NCBI GenBank assembly: GCA_020524245.1
Contig: JAIVLN010000012.1
Coordinates: forward strand, 1 to 56,568
DNA: 56,568 nucleotides
Direction: 5' to 3'
DNA from: Rossellomorea aquimaris
Lineage (GTDB): Bacteria; Bacillota; Bacilli; Bacillales; Fictibacillaceae
Numbering within the stretch: position 1 is the stretch's first letter; each line of letters starts with the position of its first letter. The notes beneath the pieces were generated by a model that saw nothing but the letters and a program-made list of their open reading frames with translations, was not told where the DNA came from and did not search any database. The translations under genes were made by a program, and so were the position numbers. Of this stretch, positions 35,570 through 45,485 are shown in pieces.

Positions 35570-36418
35570 CTAATCTCTACCTTCTAATAACTCTAATATA
35601 CGATTCAAATCTTCCTTCGAAAAGAAGTCGATTTCGATTTTCCCTTTTTGCTTCGTTTGCTTGATGGTAACAGGTGTTCCAAAACGTTCTCTTAAACTGG
35701 ATTCTTTTTCCTTAACGAATACATTCTTTTCAGGTTTCTTTTTCTTTGTTTCACGTGAAACATTTTGGTTCAATTGTTGCACGTGAAGTTCCACTTGCCG
35801 CACACTCATGTTATCCTTCATGATTTTCTGGACGACAGAAGAAACGTGCGTTTTATTTTTAAGAGATAAGAGCGCTCGTCCGTGCCCCATCGACAGCTTT
35901 TTCTCTGCTAGCAATTGTTGTACGAGAGCAGGCAGCTGCAAAAGTCTCAAATGGTTTGCGATATGCGGTCGGCTTTTTCCTAAGCGGCTTGCCAACTGTT
36001 CTTGCGTTAATTCCAACTCTTGCATGAGGCTGGCATAAGCTTGTCCTTCCTCAATCGGATTCAAGTCTTCCCTTTGTAAGTTTTCAATCAGTGCTAGCTC
36101 CATCATTTTCTGTTCATTCAGATCTTTTACGAGAACAGGGATTTTTTTTAGGCCACATTCCTTGGCTGCACGATATCTGCGTTCGCCGACTACAATTTCA
36201 TACCCTTTGATGCTTTTTCGAACGACGATGGGTTGCAGAATACCATGCATTTCAATGGATTCTTTCAGCTCATTGATAGCATTCTGGTCAAACGTTTTTC
36301 GTGGTTGATATGGGTTAGGACGAATTTCACTGAGCTTGATTTCTTGAATTTCTTGTTCGGTTTCAGATTCATTCGTCGGAAAGAAAGCATTGATTCCTTT
36401 CCCTAATCCTCTAGCCAT
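35570..36418 (-). CDS. spo0J: ParB/Spo0J chromosome partitioning protein
   Basis: 282 aa. ParB N-terminal CTPase motifs are seen: RPNPYQPRKTF, then VGERRYRAAKECG and ENLQREDLNPIEEGQAY. A helix-turn-helix follows (LTQEQLASRLGKSRPHIANHLRLLQLP), then a C-terminal dimerisation region. It binds parS and slides on DNA as a CTP-dependent clamp, loading SMC and regulating Soj. The ATG overlaps the soj stop by 8 bases. A perfect parS lies within the gene. Confidence 0.97.
   Translation of the reverse strand: MARGLGKGINAFFPTNESETEQEIQEIKLSEIRPNPYQPRKTFDQNAINELKESIEMHGILQPIVVRKSIKGYEIVVGERRYRAAKECGLKKIPVLVKDLNEQKMMELALIENLQREDLNPIEEGQAYASLMQELELTQEQLASRLGKSRPHIANHLRLLQLPALVQQLLAEKKLSMGHGRALLSLKNKTHVSSVVQKIMKDNMSVRQVELHVQQLNQNVSRETKKKKPEKNVFVKEKESSLRERFGTPVTIKQTKQKGKIEIDFFSKEDLNRILELLEGRD
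35747..35762. promoter_or_regulatory. parS site inside spo0J
   Basis: TGTTTCACGTGAAACA is a perfect 16-bp palindrome identical to the B. subtilis parS consensus, and is placed inside spo0J as in that species. Confidence 0.97.
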
Positions 36419-37172
36419 TCGACATCACTTCCTTTGCGAGGTCTAGATACACTTCGGCTCCCCGAGATTTCGGGTCATAGATAATGATCGGTTTGCCATG
36501 GCTCGGTGCTTCACTCAACCGGACATTCCTTGGAATGACAGTGCCATACACTTTTTCCTGGAAATATTTTTTTACTTCTTCAATAACCTGAATGCCCAAA
36601 TTGGTTCTGGCATCGAACATAGTGAGCAAAACACCTTCAATCCGCAAATCCGTGTTCAAATGCTTCTGCACGAGACGGACTGTGTTCAATAGCTGACTTA
36701 ATCCTTCCAGCGCGTAGTATTCACACTGCACAGGAATGAGAACTGCATCCGATGCTGTCAAAGAATTGATTGTCAAAAGCCCTAAGGAAGGCGGGCAATC
36801 AATGATAATATAATCAAATTGATGATTCACTTGTTCCAGCGCACGCTTCAGTCGTACTTCACGAGAAATCGTCGGTACGAGTTCAATTTCAGCACCAGCA
36901 AGCTGGATGGAAGAAGGAATAATAGACAACCCTTCCACGTTCGTTTGTTGGATGACTTTTTGAGCGTCTACATCATCCACCAAGACGTCATAAATGCATT
37001 GAGCAATGTCCCCTTTATCTATACCTACACCACTTGTGGCGTTTCCTTGAGGATCGATATCAATCATTAATACTTTTTTACCCAAATATGCCAGGCATGC
37101 TCCTAAATTCACAGATGTGGTCGTTTTGCCAACTCCGCCCTTTTGATTGGCAATTGCAATGACTTTCGCCAC
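36411..37172 (-). CDS. soj: ParA/Soj ATPase
   Basis: 253 aa from GTG at 37172 (MAKVIAIANQKGGVGKTTTS), with AGGTGA 5 bases upstream. A 280-aa reading from 37253 has no family sequence in its extra part. The deviant Walker A KGGVGKTTT, the Walker B-like DYIIIDCPPSLGLLT and the MIDIDPQGNATSGVG switch are present. Soj is a DNA-binding ATPase that with Spo0J drives origin segregation and controls DnaA. Confidence 0.97.
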   Translation of the reverse strand: MAKVIAIANQKGGVGKTTTSVNLGACLAYLGKKVLMIDIDPQGNATSGVGIDKGDIAQCIYDVLVDDVDAQKVIQQTNVEGLSIIPSSIQLAGAEIELVPTISREVRLKRALEQVNHQFDYIIIDCPPSLGLLTINSLTASDAVLIPVQCEYYALEGLSQLLNTVRLVQKHLNTDLRIEGVLLTMFDARTNLGIQVIEEVKKYFQEKVYGTVIPRNVRLSEAPSHGKPIIIYDPKSRGAEVYLDLAKEVMSNG

Positions 37173-37310
37173 GATGTCACCTACCCTTACCCTACAACTA
37201 CTTTTTCTTATTCTATCATGAATACGGAAAAAGGAATGATAATTTTCATACAAAGAAGACTAGCTACGATGTGTAGCCAGCCCTCTCTATGAATCTATTG
37301 TCGATTGTGA

Positions 37311-38195
37311 TTACTTTTTCGGTATACGAATGGTGATCTGATAGCAATCATCAAGATCCTCTTCTGTCGTATCGATAGAAAGACCTGTTTGATGGACCAT
37401 GTCGATCGATTGGCGAATCGTATTCATCGCAAGGCGCATATCTTTACTCACTGATTTACGCTTTGGCTTCGGTTTCGCTTTCTTGTTTGGATCTTCAGCC
37501 TCTAAAATCTGCTTGATCCGTTCTTCCGTTTGCTTCACGTTCAGATTGCGTTCTTTAATTTCCTTCAGTACCTTTTCTTGTTTTTCAGGTACTTTCAATG
37601 AAATAAGCGCTCTTGCATGACGTTCTGTTATTTCTTTATTCAACAGAGCATTTTGAACCGCTTCAGGCAGCTTTAATAAACGAAGCTTATTCGCAATGGT
37701 CGATTGCCCTTTTCCTAAACGTTGAGCAAGACTTTCTTGCGTTAAGCCATGAATCTCGATCAATTTTGCATACGCTGTCGCTTCTTCAATGGCAGAGAGT
37801 TCTTCCCGTTGCAAGTTCTCAATAAGAGCAATGGATGCCGTCTGTGACTCGTTGAATTCTTTGACGATTGCAGGAATCGTCAACCATCCGAGCTTTTGGA
37901 CTGCACGGAAGCGGCGCTCCCCAGCAATGATCTCATATACATCTTCTCTACGGCGGACAACAATCGGCTGTATGATTCCGTGTGTTTTAATCGTTTGAGA
38001 CAATTCTTCTATTCGTTCATCAATAAAGACCGTACGTGGTTGGTATCGGTTCGGGACGATTTCTTTGATTGGTATTTGAAGCACTTCTTCGTTTCCACTG
38101 AACTCTTCTTCAATCGATTCGTTCTCGACAATACCCTCTTCAGCCTCAGAAGTCTTTTCTCCCAGACCAAACAATCGTGAAAACGGATGTTTCAT
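37311..38195 (-). CDS. noc: Noc nucleoid occlusion protein
   Basis: 294 aa, ParB-like. It begins [14 protein letters not shown], the amphipathic membrane-targeting helix typical of Noc. Next come [41 protein letters not shown] and the [30 protein letters not shown]. Its place between soj and rsmG is diagnostic and separates it from Spo0J. It blocks Z-ring formation over the nucleoid by binding NBS sites and membrane. A short gap separates it from rsmG. Confidence 0.96.
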   Translation of the reverse strand: MKHPFSRLFGLGEKTSEAEEGIVENESIEEEFSGNEEVLQIPIKEIVPNRYQPRTVFIDERIEELSQTIKTHGIIQPIVVRRREDVYEIIAGERRFRAVQKLGWLTIPAIVKEFNESQTASIALIENLQREELSAIEEATAYAKLIEIHGLTQESLAQRLGKGQSTIANKLRLLKLPEAVQNALLNKEITERHARALISLKVPEKQEKVLKEIKERNLNVKQTEERIKQILEAEDPNKKAKPKPKRKSVSKDMRLAMNTIRQSIDMVHQTGLSIDTTEEDLDDCYQITIRIPKK

Positions 38196-38292
38196 CTCTT
38201 ACACCACCTTTATCAAACTCCATACATAACTTTCTACAGGATGTTTCTTATATCCTTTCATGAAGAGGCATCTTTCTTCCGACAAATTAGGA

Positions 38293-38308
38293 TGTTTCAC
38301 GTGAAACT
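38293..38308. promoter_or_regulatory. parS-like site at the rsmG-noc junction
   Basis: TGTTTCACGTGAAACT differs from parS only in the last base. It overlaps the rsmG stop codon and lies in the gap upstream of noc. Confidence 0.9.
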
Positions 38309-39020
38309 ATAGTGGGGATTTGTTTGGCGTACCGGGCTTTCTCGGGTATTTTTTAGGTGTCGATTTTTGCTTATGGATGAAAATTAAATTTCGTTCGCTC
38401 TCTTCAAACGGAAGCTGGAACTGCTCTAAATTTTCAAATCGGCCGCCTAATTGCTTGATTGCATTTTTGGCAGCTTCCAATTCTTCAGATGCATTGGCAG
38501 CTTTCATCGCTAAAAACGTACCGTTTTCCTTCACAAGCGGTAAACATAATTCTGCTAGAACAGAAAGACGTGCAACGGCACGCGCTGTAACCAAATCATA
38601 TTGTTCTCGATGGGATTTGTTTTTTCCAAACGTTTCGGCTCGATCATGGAAAAAATGCGTCTTCGTGAGATTCAGCTTTTCAGATAGATGTTCTAAAAAC
38701 GTCATGCGCTTTTTCAAAGAATCAACGATCGTAATGTCGAGATGCGGGAAACAAATTTTAATCGGTATGCTCGGGAAACCGGCTCCTGCCCCAACGTCAC
38801 ACATTTTGTTAATCTGGTTGAAGTCGAAATGGAATGCGGCACTGATCGAGTCGTAGAAGTGTTTCAAGTACACCTCTTCCCGGTCTGTAATCGCTGTCAA
38901 ATTCATCTTTTCGTTCCATTCCACTAATGTTTCGTAATATGTATCAAATTGATGAAGCTGTTCAGGAGAAAGGATGATGCCTTTCTCCTCCAGCTTTTGA
39001 TGGAATTGTTCAATGTTCAT
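38307..39020 (-). CDS. rsmG: 16S rRNA (G527-N7)-methyltransferase RsmG
   Basis: 237 aa. [19 protein letters not shown] and [18 protein letters not shown] (SAM-binding), then [19 protein letters not shown], are characteristic. It methylates G527 in 16S rRNA. It starts 12 bp after the mnmG stop. The tail ([17 protein letters not shown]) overlaps a parS-like site. Confidence 0.97.
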   Translation of the reverse strand: MNIEQFHQKLEEKGIILSPEQLHQFDTYYETLVEWNEKMNLTAITDREEVYLKHFYDSISAAFHFDFNQINKMCDVGAGAGFPSIPIKICFPHLDITIVDSLKKRMTFLEHLSEKLNLTKTHFFHDRAETFGKNKSHREQYDLVTARAVARLSVLAELCLPLVKENGTFLAMKAANASEELEAAKNAIKQLGGRFENLEQFQLPFEESERNLIFIHKQKSTPKKYPRKPGTPNKSPL

Positions 39021-39032
39021 AGGTGCACCTCA

Positions 39033-40922
39033 TTACTTGGCAAGTTTCGCAATCTTTCCTTGTTCAAGGTAGACGAGCAAAATGGAAATGTCGGCTGGGT
39101 TCACACCTGAAACTCTGGATGCTTGGCCGACTGAAAGCGGACGGACTTCAGCGAGCTTCTGTTTCGCTTCCGTTGCAAGACCATTGATCGCATCATAGTC
39201 AATATCTTCAGGGATCTTCTTTTCATCCATTTTCTTCACTTTTTCAACCTGTGCCAATTGCTTATCGATATAACCAGCATATTTGGTTTGGATTTCAACC
39301 TGTTCTCCTACAACTTCAGGGACTTCCTGATCCGCTGGTGCAATTTGAGCAATCACATCATAAGTGATTTCAGGTCGTCTCAATAATGCAGCGGCACTCA
39401 TCGGTTCTTTCAATGCGCTGCTCCCTGCTTTTTCAAGAATCGCTTGCGTTTGGTCATCCGGTTTGACAGACGTATGCTCCAAACGGTTGATTTCCTCAGC
39501 AATTTGTTCTTTTTTATAAACAAAGCGTTGGTAACGGTCTTCTGGTACAAGTCCGATCTTGTAACCAAGCTCTGTCAAACGAAGGTCGGCATTGTCATGG
39601 CGGAGTAAGAGACGGTATTCTGCTCTCGATGTAAGCAGACGGTAAGGTTCATTCGTCCCTTTTGTCACGAGATCATCAATGAGAACACCGATATACGCTT
39701 CGGAACGATCCAAGATAACTGGATCTTCACCTTTTGATTTTCGTGCAGCGTTAATCCCGGCCATGATCCCTTGACCTGCGGCTTCTTCATAACCACTGGT
39801 TCCGTTCAACTGCCCAGCAGTGAACAGGTTTTTCACCAACTTGGTCTCAAGTGATGGCCACAGCTGCGTCGGTACAATCGCATCATATTCAATCGCATAT
39901 CCAGCACGCATCATTTCTGCCTTTTCAAGCCCCGGAATCGTTGCCAGGATTTTACGTTGGATATCCTCCGGTAGACTTGTCGACAAGCCTTGTACATAGA
40001 CTTCTTCCGTATTACGTCCTTCCGGCTCTAAGAAGATCTGATGGCGTGGCTTATCATTGAAACGCACGATTTTATCTTCAATAGAAGGGCAATAGCGAGG
40101 TCCTGTCCCTTCAATCATACCAGAATACATTGGTGAACGTTCCAGGTTGGAATTGATCAATTGATGGGTCACTTCACCTGTGTACGTTAACCAGCAAGGG
40201 ATTTGATCGGTGATGTATTCCGTCGTCTCATATGAGAACGCGCGCGGTTTATCATCTCCTGGCTGGATTTCCGTCTTACTGTAATCAATCGTGTGAGAAT
40301 TGACACGAGGTGGTGTACCTGTTTTGAAACGGACCATATTAAAGCCAAGTTTCTTCAAGTCATGAGATAGGTTAATCGACGGCTGCATGTTGTTCGGTCC
40401 GCTTTCATAAGTCAATTCACCGATGATGATCTTCCCTCTTAAGTACGTACCAGTCGTTACGACAACAGAGTTCGCATAGTAAGCAGAGCCTGTTTTAGTC
40501 ACGACACCTTTACACACTCCGTCTTCAATGATCAATTCTTCAACCATACCTTGGCGGAGTGTAAGGTTTTCTTCTTGTTCCATTGTCTTCTTCATTTCAT
40601 TCTGGTACAAGAACTTATCTGCTTGTGCGCGTAGTGCACGAACGGCAGGTCCTTTTCCTGTGTTCAACATTTTCATCTGAATGTGGGTCTTATCAATATT
40701 CCTTGCCATTTCCCCACCGAGGGCATCTATTTCACGGACGACAATCCCTTTTGCCGGTCCACCGACGGAAGGGTTACATGGCATATAAGCGATCGTATCC
40801 AAATTCAATGTCAATACGAGGGTTTTCGCCCCCATTCTTGCTGAGGCCAGCGCTGCTTCTACCCCAGCGTGACCTGCTCCAACGACAATGACATCAAAGT
40901 TACCCGCATCATATCGTTTCAT
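39033..40922 (-). CDS. mnmG: tRNA uridine-5-carboxymethylaminomethyl modification enzyme MnmG (GidA)
   Basis: 629 aa. The FAD-binding [21 protein letters not shown] is at the N-terminus. [17 protein letters not shown] and [20 protein letters not shown] are MnmG signatures. The C-terminal helical domain that binds MnmE and tRNA ends the protein. With MnmE it installs cmnm5 at U34 of certain tRNAs. Starts 26 bp after mnmE. Confidence 0.97.
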   Translation of the reverse strand: MKRYDAGNFDVIVVGAGHAGVEAALASARMGAKTLVLTLNLDTIAYMPCNPSVGGPAKGIVVREIDALGGEMARNIDKTHIQMKMLNTGKGPAVRALRAQADKFLYQNEMKKTMEQEENLTLRQGMVEELIIEDGVCKGVVTKTGSAYYANSVVVTTGTYLRGKIIIGELTYESGPNNMQPSINLSHDLKKLGFNMVRFKTGTPPRVNSHTIDYSKTEIQPGDDKPRAFSYETTEYITDQIPCWLTYTGEVTHQLINSNLERSPMYSGMIEGTGPRYCPSIEDKIVRFNDKPRHQIFLEPEGRNTEEVYVQGLSTSLPEDIQRKILATIPGLEKAEMMRAGYAIEYDAIVPTQLWPSLETKLVKNLFTAGQLNGTSGYEEAAGQGIMAGINAARKSKGEDPVILDRSEAYIGVLIDDLVTKGTNEPYRLLTSRAEYRLLLRHDNADLRLTELGYKIGLVPEDRYQRFVYKKEQIAEEINRLEHTSVKPDDQTQAILEKAGSSALKEPMSAAALLRRPEITYDVIAQIAPADQEVPEVVGEQVEIQTKYAGYIDKQLAQVEKVKKMDEKKIPEDIDYDAINGLATEAKQKLAEVRPLSVGQASRVSGVNPADISILLVYLEQGKIAKLAK

Positions 40923-40948
40923 ATCGGAACCTCCTAATCGTTCCTAAT

Positions 40949-42325
40949 TTATTTCCCGAGGCAAAATTGTGAGAATAGCTGATCAATCAAGCTTTCTGAT
41001 ACAGTATCTCCGACAATTTCTCCTAAAATTTCCCACGTTCTTGTGATATCGATCTGAACCATATCGACAGGAAGGCCAGCTTCGATGCCATTAAAGGCTT
41101 CTTGTAAAGAACGCTTAGCCTGTTTCAGTAACGAAATATGTCTGGAGTTCGACACATATGTCATATCTCCTAATTCGACACTGCCTGAGAAAAAGAGTTC
41201 TTTGATACTCTCCTCAAGCTCATCGATTCCCTTTTCTTCCTTAATCGACGTACTTACGACTGGATGGTCTTCTGCTAACCGCCGAACTTCATCCATGTCG
41301 ATTTTGGAATCCAGATCTGTTTTATTTACAATGACGATAACATCCATCCCACGAGCTGCTTCGAACAATTTCCGATCTTCATCTGTTAATGGTTCCCCAT
41401 TGTTCAACAGTAATAAAATCAAGTCTGCCTCTTTCAATACTTGTCGAGATCGCTCAACTCCGATTCGTTCGACAATATCTTCTGTCTCCCGAATTCCTGC
41501 CGTATCGACAAGACGAAGCGGAACTCCGCGAACATTGACATATTCTTCGATGACATCACGTGTCGTACCGGGTATATCCGTAACGATTGCTTTATTTTCG
41601 TGAACGAGACTGTTAAGTAGGGATGATTTCCCTACGTTCGGACGACCAATGATGACCGTTGATAACCCTTCTCGAAGAATCTTACCCTGTTCTGCTGTTT
41701 GAAGCAGCGATTCAATTTCACTTTGGACATAACCCAATTTTTCGGTTAAGAGCTGATGTGTCATTTCTTCTGCATCATATTCAGGGTAATCGATGTTCAC
41801 TTCTACATGGGCTACCGTTTCAAGCAATGTTTGACGAAGCGTGTGAATCAATTTGGACAGTCGACCTTCCATTTGATTCAAAGCGACGTTCATCGCCCGA
41901 TCGGTTTTGGCGCGGATCAGATCCATGACCGCTTCTGCTTGAGATAGGTCAATCCGACCATTCAAGAAAGCTCGTTTCGTGAATTCACCAGGTTCAGCGA
42001 GTCGCGCTCCACCGCTTAAGGCAAGTTCAAGGACCCGGTTCACAGACACAAGACCCCCGTGACAGTTGATTTCCACCACATCTTCTCGAGTGAAGGTTTT
42101 CGGAGCTTTCATGACGGTTACCATGACTTCTTCCGCTTTCTCCCCTGTATCGGGATCGATGATATAGCCATAATGGATCGTATGGCTTTCTACCTCTTTC
42201 AACGATTGCTTGCCACGGAACATCCGATCTGCAATATCAAGCGCATCATTCCCACTCAAACGAACGATCGCAATCGCAGCTTCTCCCATAGGAGTCGATA
42301 CCGCTGTAATCGTATCTCCTTCCAT
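40949..42325 (-). CDS. mnmE: tRNA modification GTPase MnmE (TrmE)
   Basis: 458 aa. The N-terminal folate-binding domain starts [24 protein letters not shown] domain is embedded in the helical domain ([35 protein letters not shown]). The C-terminal catalytic cysteine is in [10 protein letters not shown]. It is the partner of MnmG in U34 modification. The upstream gap holds DnaA boxes and a tandem array. Confidence 0.97.
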   Translation of the reverse strand: MEGDTITAVSTPMGEAAIAIVRLSGNDALDIADRMFRGKQSLKEVESHTIHYGYIIDPDTGEKAEEVMVTVMKAPKTFTREDVVEINCHGGLVSVNRVLELALSGGARLAEPGEFTKRAFLNGRIDLSQAEAVMDLIRAKTDRAMNVALNQMEGRLSKLIHTLRQTLLETVAHVEVNIDYPEYDAEEMTHQLLTEKLGYVQSEIESLLQTAEQGKILREGLSTVIIGRPNVGKSSLLNSLVHENKAIVTDIPGTTRDVIEEYVNVRGVPLRLVDTAGIRETEDIVERIGVERSRQVLKEADLILLLLNNGEPLTDEDRKLFEAARGMDVIVIVNKTDLDSKIDMDEVRRLAEDHPVVSTSIKEEKGIDELEESIKELFFSGSVELGDMTYVSNSRHISLLKQAKRSLQEAFNGIEAGLPVDMVQIDITRTWEILGEIVGDTVSESLIDQLFSQFCLGK

Positions 42326-42444
42326 CGATTCTCACCTCTTTTCTCTATGTTTTCCCGAATCATGCTTCCTAACACAATAGAATAGCACACTTTCGGATAT
42401 CTATAAATCATCTATTGGTAGAATTTGATTGCATTACCAGCATT

Positions 42445-42502
42445 TTATCCACTGTGGATAACTTCTAACGGTCTTTTTTGATCAGTTTCGTACTTATCCA
42501 CA
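42445..42502. promoter_or_regulatory. DnaA-box cluster upstream of mnmE
   Basis: Two perfect boxes lie at 42453-42461 (-) and 42494-42502 (+). TTATCCACT (one mismatch) at 42445-42453 forms a back-to-back palindrome with the first. It is about 3 kb left of the main oriC boxes. Confidence 0.75.
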
Positions 42503-42538
42503 ACTTACTAGTTTAGTTCTTTCCGGTCCAAGAATCAA

Positions 42539-42664
42539 TCTAAAACTTCTGGGTGATTTTCTAAAACCGAACACTGTTTTTCTAAAATACAGCTTCCGTT
42601 TTCTAAAATGACCACCTATTTTTACAAAACAAGCGCGTATATTTCTAAAACAGCACAATTTTCA
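42539..42664. repeat. 21-bp-period phased array with constant TCTAAAA and variable interior
   Basis: Six units begin at 42539, 42560, 42581, 42602, 42623 and 42644, each exactly 21 bp. Every unit is TCTAAAA (TACAAAA in the fifth) - N11 - TTT or similar. The 11 interior bases differ in every unit. The A/T tracts thus recur every two helical turns. Confidence 0.9.
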
Positions 42665-42681
42665 CGGTAAATCTCGCTAAA

Positions 42682-42731
42682 AAAGTGCTGATCCTCCTTC
42701 CCCTTTAAGGGTAGCTAAGAATCAGCACTTC
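42682..42731 (-). terminator. Terminator of the rpmH-jag operon
   Basis: AAGTGCTGAT and ATCAGCACTT pair around a long internal segment that itself holds CCCTT/AAGGG, with TTTTTT following on the minus strand. It lies about 19 bp beyond jag. Confidence 0.85.
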
Positions 42732-42749
42732 TATAAGTTACAGTTTCAA

Positions 42750-43370
42750 TTAAATCGACGAAGGTTTGATGACCACTCTACGATGTGGCTCGCTACCTTC
42801 CGATGAAGTTTGCACTTTATTGTTGGATTTCAATGTCATATGGATGATCTTCCGTTCCATGGACGGCATCGGTTCCAACGAAACTTTCTTGTTGATTTTC
42901 AACGCTTTGGAAGCTAAACGATGGGCAAGTCTTTCGAGCGTTTCTTTTCTTCGCTCACGATAGTTTTCAGCATCTAAGATCACTCGTTGGTATTCATCAG
43001 AAGATTTATTGGCTACAAGGTTCGTCAAATACTGAAGTGCATTCAACGTCTGGCCTCTTTTTCCAATCAAGATCGCAATTTTCTCACTTGATAGGTCCAA
43101 TACTGTACCATCTTCGTCTTCCTTCACTTCAACGGACAGTTCAACACCCATTTTCGCAGCGACCTTTTTCAAAAATTCAATAGAATCTTCAATCGGATCT
43201 GCCTTTAAAGTGACTTGAACGACCGCAGGTTTGGAACCAAGTCCCAGAAACCCTTTCTTAGCATCTTCTAAGATGGAAATTTCAACTTTTTCTTCTGATG
43301 TCTGTAATTGAGCTAATGCTTCTTGTACCGCTTCTTCAACTGACTTGCTCGTTATCGTTAATTGCTTCAC
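42750..43370 (-). CDS. jag: KhpB/Jag RNA-binding protein
   Basis: 206 aa. The Jag_N domain ([25 protein letters not shown]...[10 protein letters not shown]), a type II KH domain ([24 protein letters not shown]) and an R3H domain ([20 protein letters not shown]) appear in order. It binds RNA with KhpA and is linked to division and sporulation. The start overlaps the yidC stop by 4 bases. Confidence 0.96.
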   Translation of the reverse strand: MKQLTITSKSVEEAVQEALAQLQTSEEKVEISILEDAKKGFLGLGSKPAVVQVTLKADPIEDSIEFLKKVAAKMGVELSVEVKEDEDGTVLDLSSEKIAILIGKRGQTLNALQYLTNLVANKSSDEYQRVILDAENYRERRKETLERLAHRLASKALKINKKVSLEPMPSMERKIIHMTLKSNNKVQTSSEGSEPHRRVVIKPSSI

Positions 43371-44143
43371 TTTTTCGCGCCCCCCGTAACATTACTTTCC
43401 TTATTTTTCATAGGAAGAGTAATAAAGTAGGTTTGTGCAATCATGAACAGGTTTCCGACTACCCAATAAAGGGAAAGTGCAGCTGGGAATGAAATTGCAA
43501 AGACGATGATCATGATCGGCATGATGTATAGCATCATCTTCATTTGCGGGTTGGCAGACATTGCATCTGATCCACCCATCATAATTTTTTGTTGTAAATA
43601 AGTCGTCAAACCTGCAACCAACGGTAATATATAGTAAGGATCGGGACTTCCAAGGTCGAACCATAGGAAGTTATGTTCCGCAATCGCTTCTGTACGCATG
43701 ATTGCATGATAGAATCCTAATAAGATTGGCATTTGGATAATCAGCGGCATACAACCAGCTAAAGGATTGACGCCGTGTTTTTGGAACAACTGCATCGTTT
43801 CTTGCTGTAATTTCTGTTGAGTCTTCTGGTCTTTTGAGCTGTATTTTTCTCGCAATGCTTTGATTTCAGGTTGAATCTGTTGCATTGCCATTGAACTTTT
43901 TGTCTGTTTAATCATTAATGGTAATAACACTAAACGGATCAACAGGGTTACGATGACGATTCCGAGGCCATAGTTTTCATTAAAGAACTCAGCTACCTCA
44001 GTAATCAACCAGGATAGTGGATAGACGAAGTACTCGTCCCAAAATCCAGTACTCTCATCTGTAATTGGTTTGTCAAGTGAACACCCTGCTAAAACCATAA
44101 CCATGAAAATGGTTGAGATTATTAAGCCTATTCTCTTTCTCAC
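43367..44143 (-). CDS. yidC: Membrane protein insertase YidC (SpoIIIJ type)
   Basis: 258 aa. A lipoprotein signal ends in VLAGC, with Cys21 as the lipidated residue. Five membrane segments follow, with the conserved [21 protein letters not shown] (positive groove) and [19 protein letters not shown]. It inserts membrane proteins. The spoIIIJ paralogue at this locus supports forespore sigma-G activity in B. subtilis, inferred here from position next to jag. Confidence 0.96.
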   Translation of the reverse strand: MRKRIGLIISTIFMVMVLAGCSLDKPITDESTGFWDEYFVYPLSWLITEVAEFFNENYGLGIVIVTLLIRLVLLPLMIKQTKSSMAMQQIQPEIKALREKYSSKDQKTQQKLQQETMQLFQKHGVNPLAGCMPLIIQMPILLGFYHAIMRTEAIAEHNFLWFDLGSPDPYYILPLVAGLTTYLQQKIMMGGSDAMSANPQMKMMLYIMPIMIIVFAISFPAALSLYWVVGNLFMIAQTYFITLPMKNKESNVTGGAKK

Positions 44144-44187
44144 TTGCTAAATCCTCCTTACAACGGTACCTTTCTATAAAAAAAAGG

Positions 44188-44421
44188 TTATTCCCGATCC
44201 ATCTTGTCCCTTTCAGGTACAGGATCAACTCCTCCTGGGTGAAAAGGATGACACTTCAAAATCCGCTTCAATGTCAGCCATCCCCCAGCAAACGCACCAT
44301 GCTTCTGTATTGCCTCTAATCCATAAGATGAACAGGTAGGATAAAATCGGCACGAAGGCGGAGTAAATGGAGAGATGCCTTTTCGATAGATTTGGATGAT
44401 GAACATCAATATATATTTCAT
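44188..44421 (-). CDS. yidD: Membrane protein insertion efficiency factor YidD
   Basis: 77 aa, with [30 protein letters not shown] and [20 protein letters not shown], the diagnostic cysteine-rich YidD signature. It sits 4 bp after rnpA and before yidC, its universal place. Confidence 0.97.
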   Translation of the reverse strand: MKYILMFIIQIYRKGISPFTPPSCRFYPTCSSYGLEAIQKHGAFAGGWLTLKRILKCHPFHPGGVDPVPERDKMDRE

Positions 44422-44425
44422 ACCA

Positions 44426-44776
44426 TTATCCCCTCGATGTTTTCAACAGCTTAGAGCGTTTCATGACATGAATCAAACTGCTCTTCACTTCATGGAAATC
44501 CATATTAGAGGTTGGTTTTCTTGCGATTATGACATAATCATAGGAATTTCGAATCTCTTCTTCCAGCTCATGAAAAACTTCTCGGACATACCTTTTTACC
44601 CGGTTTCGGGTAACAGCATTGCCGATTTTTTTACTCACCGACAAACCCAACCGGAAGTAATCCTGGTTCGGTTTCTTCAAAAAATAAACGACGAATTGTC
44701 GGTTTGCGAAGGATTCACCATTTCGGAAAACCGCTTGGAATTCCTCGTTTTTCTTTATTCGATACTTCTTTTCCAT
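44426..44776 (-). CDS. rnpA: Ribonuclease P protein component
   Basis: 116 aa. It shows [27 protein letters not shown], the RNR motif of RnpA. It assists the RNase P RNA in maturing tRNA 5' ends. Second gene of the rpmH-led operon. A hairpin separates it from rpmH. Confidence 0.97.
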   Translation of the reverse strand: MEKKYRIKKNEEFQAVFRNGESFANRQFVVYFLKKPNQDYFRLGLSVSKKIGNAVTRNRVKRYVREVFHELEEEIRNSYDYVIIARKPTSNMDFHEVKSSLIHVMKRSKLLKTSRG

Positions 44777-44846
44777 CCGGATTCACTCCGTACAACACTT
44801 TACTTTGGATCTCTCTTTTCACTGCAAAAAAAATTGTGCAAGTGAA

Positions 44847-44870
44847 AAAAGACCACTGTTTATTCAGTGG
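44847..44870 (-). terminator. Attenuator-like hairpin between rpmH and rnpA
   Basis: CCACTG and CAGTGG pair around TTTATT, 1 bp past the rpmH stop, followed on the minus strand by TCTTTTTTC. It probably lowers expression of rnpA and downstream genes relative to rpmH. Confidence 0.75.
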
Positions 44871-44871
44871 C

Positions 44872-45006
44872 CTACGCAGATAATACTTTTCTTCCTTTTT
44901 GACGGCGACGAGCTAGAACTTTACGTCCGTTCTTTGTACTCATACGCGCACGGAAACCGTGTACTTTCTTACGCTTACGATTATTTGGTTGGAATGTAGG
45001 TTTCAT
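44872..45006 (-). CDS. rpmH: Ribosomal protein bL34
   Basis: 44 aa, read directly from the sequence: [20 protein letters not shown], then [20 protein letters not shown] and VLSA. ATG at 45006, TAG at 44874-44872, and GGAGGTG upstream. Fully canonical bL34. First gene leftward of oriC. Confidence 0.98.
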   Translation of the reverse strand: MKPTFQPNNRKRKKVHGFRARMSTKNGRKVLARRRQKGRKVLSA

Positions 45007-45076
45007 TTATTTACACCTCCTCGAGGATTTCAAGTACAACTAAATAATTGCATAATGCTTTTAGACAGTCTTTGTA

Positions 45077-45105
45077 ATTATAAGAACATCTGCACTTTCT
45101 GTCAA
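45077..45105 (-). promoter_or_regulatory. rpmH promoter
   Basis: On the minus strand TTGACA (45105-45100), 17-base spacer, TATAAT (45082-45077): a consensus sigma-A promoter about 70 bp upstream of rpmH. Confidence 0.88.
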
Positions 45106-45194
45106 GTTTCATTATGAAATTGATCGATAAAAGTACTCGTAGGAGATTGATTTCCTCGAAAGAAAGATCCAAGACTGATTTGAATTTGAATTCC

Positions 45195-45258
45195 GCTTCT
45201 GGTGCTCGTTTTCCGCGTGGCGTGCGGTAGCCCGCAGGAGTCTAGCACCTTGCTCTCC
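45195..45258. repeat. Degraded Bacillaceae-type fold-back intergenic repeat
   Basis: GC-rich island in an AT-rich gap. GGTGCT (45201-45206) and AGCACC (45244-45249) are inverted ends. The interior TTTTCCGCG...GCCCGCAGGAGTCT resembles the interspersed repeats with CCGC/GCGG arms seen between genes in many Bacillaceae. The middle appears deleted. Confidence 0.5.
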
Positions 45259-45485
45259 AATCAAATTGTACCACTTGTTTCGTTAAAAAAATGAGCCAAA
45301 TCGAAAGATGATTGGAAGCTTCCGCAATGATCCACCACTCTTTTACATTCGGTTGATCATTTTCTTCCTCTTATAAATTGCTTATAACCACATTTCTTCA
45401 AATAAGTTCGTTTTCTCCTTTTTGTTCGATTCATCCACCTTCTGATCTTCCTGCAAAAATTACATTTAAATGACCTGATTAAAAG

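Larger units (their letters stand above)
42326..42749. other. Intergenic region jag-mnmE
   Basis: 424 bases containing, in order from mnmE to jag, a DnaA-box cluster (42445-42502), a 21-bp-period array (42539-42664) and the jag terminator (42682-42731). No coding frame of note. Confidence 0.8.

Noticed and set aside
37311-38195. noc as a duplicated spo0J
   Set aside because: The membrane-targeting N-terminus and the position between soj and rsmG mark it as Noc, a normal paralogue in Bacillaceae.
42539-42664. CRISPR-like look of the 21-bp array (constant TTTTAGA on the minus strand, variable interiors)
   Set aside because: The constant part is only about 7-10 bases and the variable part 11 bases, far below CRISPR repeat and spacer sizes, and no cas gene is present in the window.
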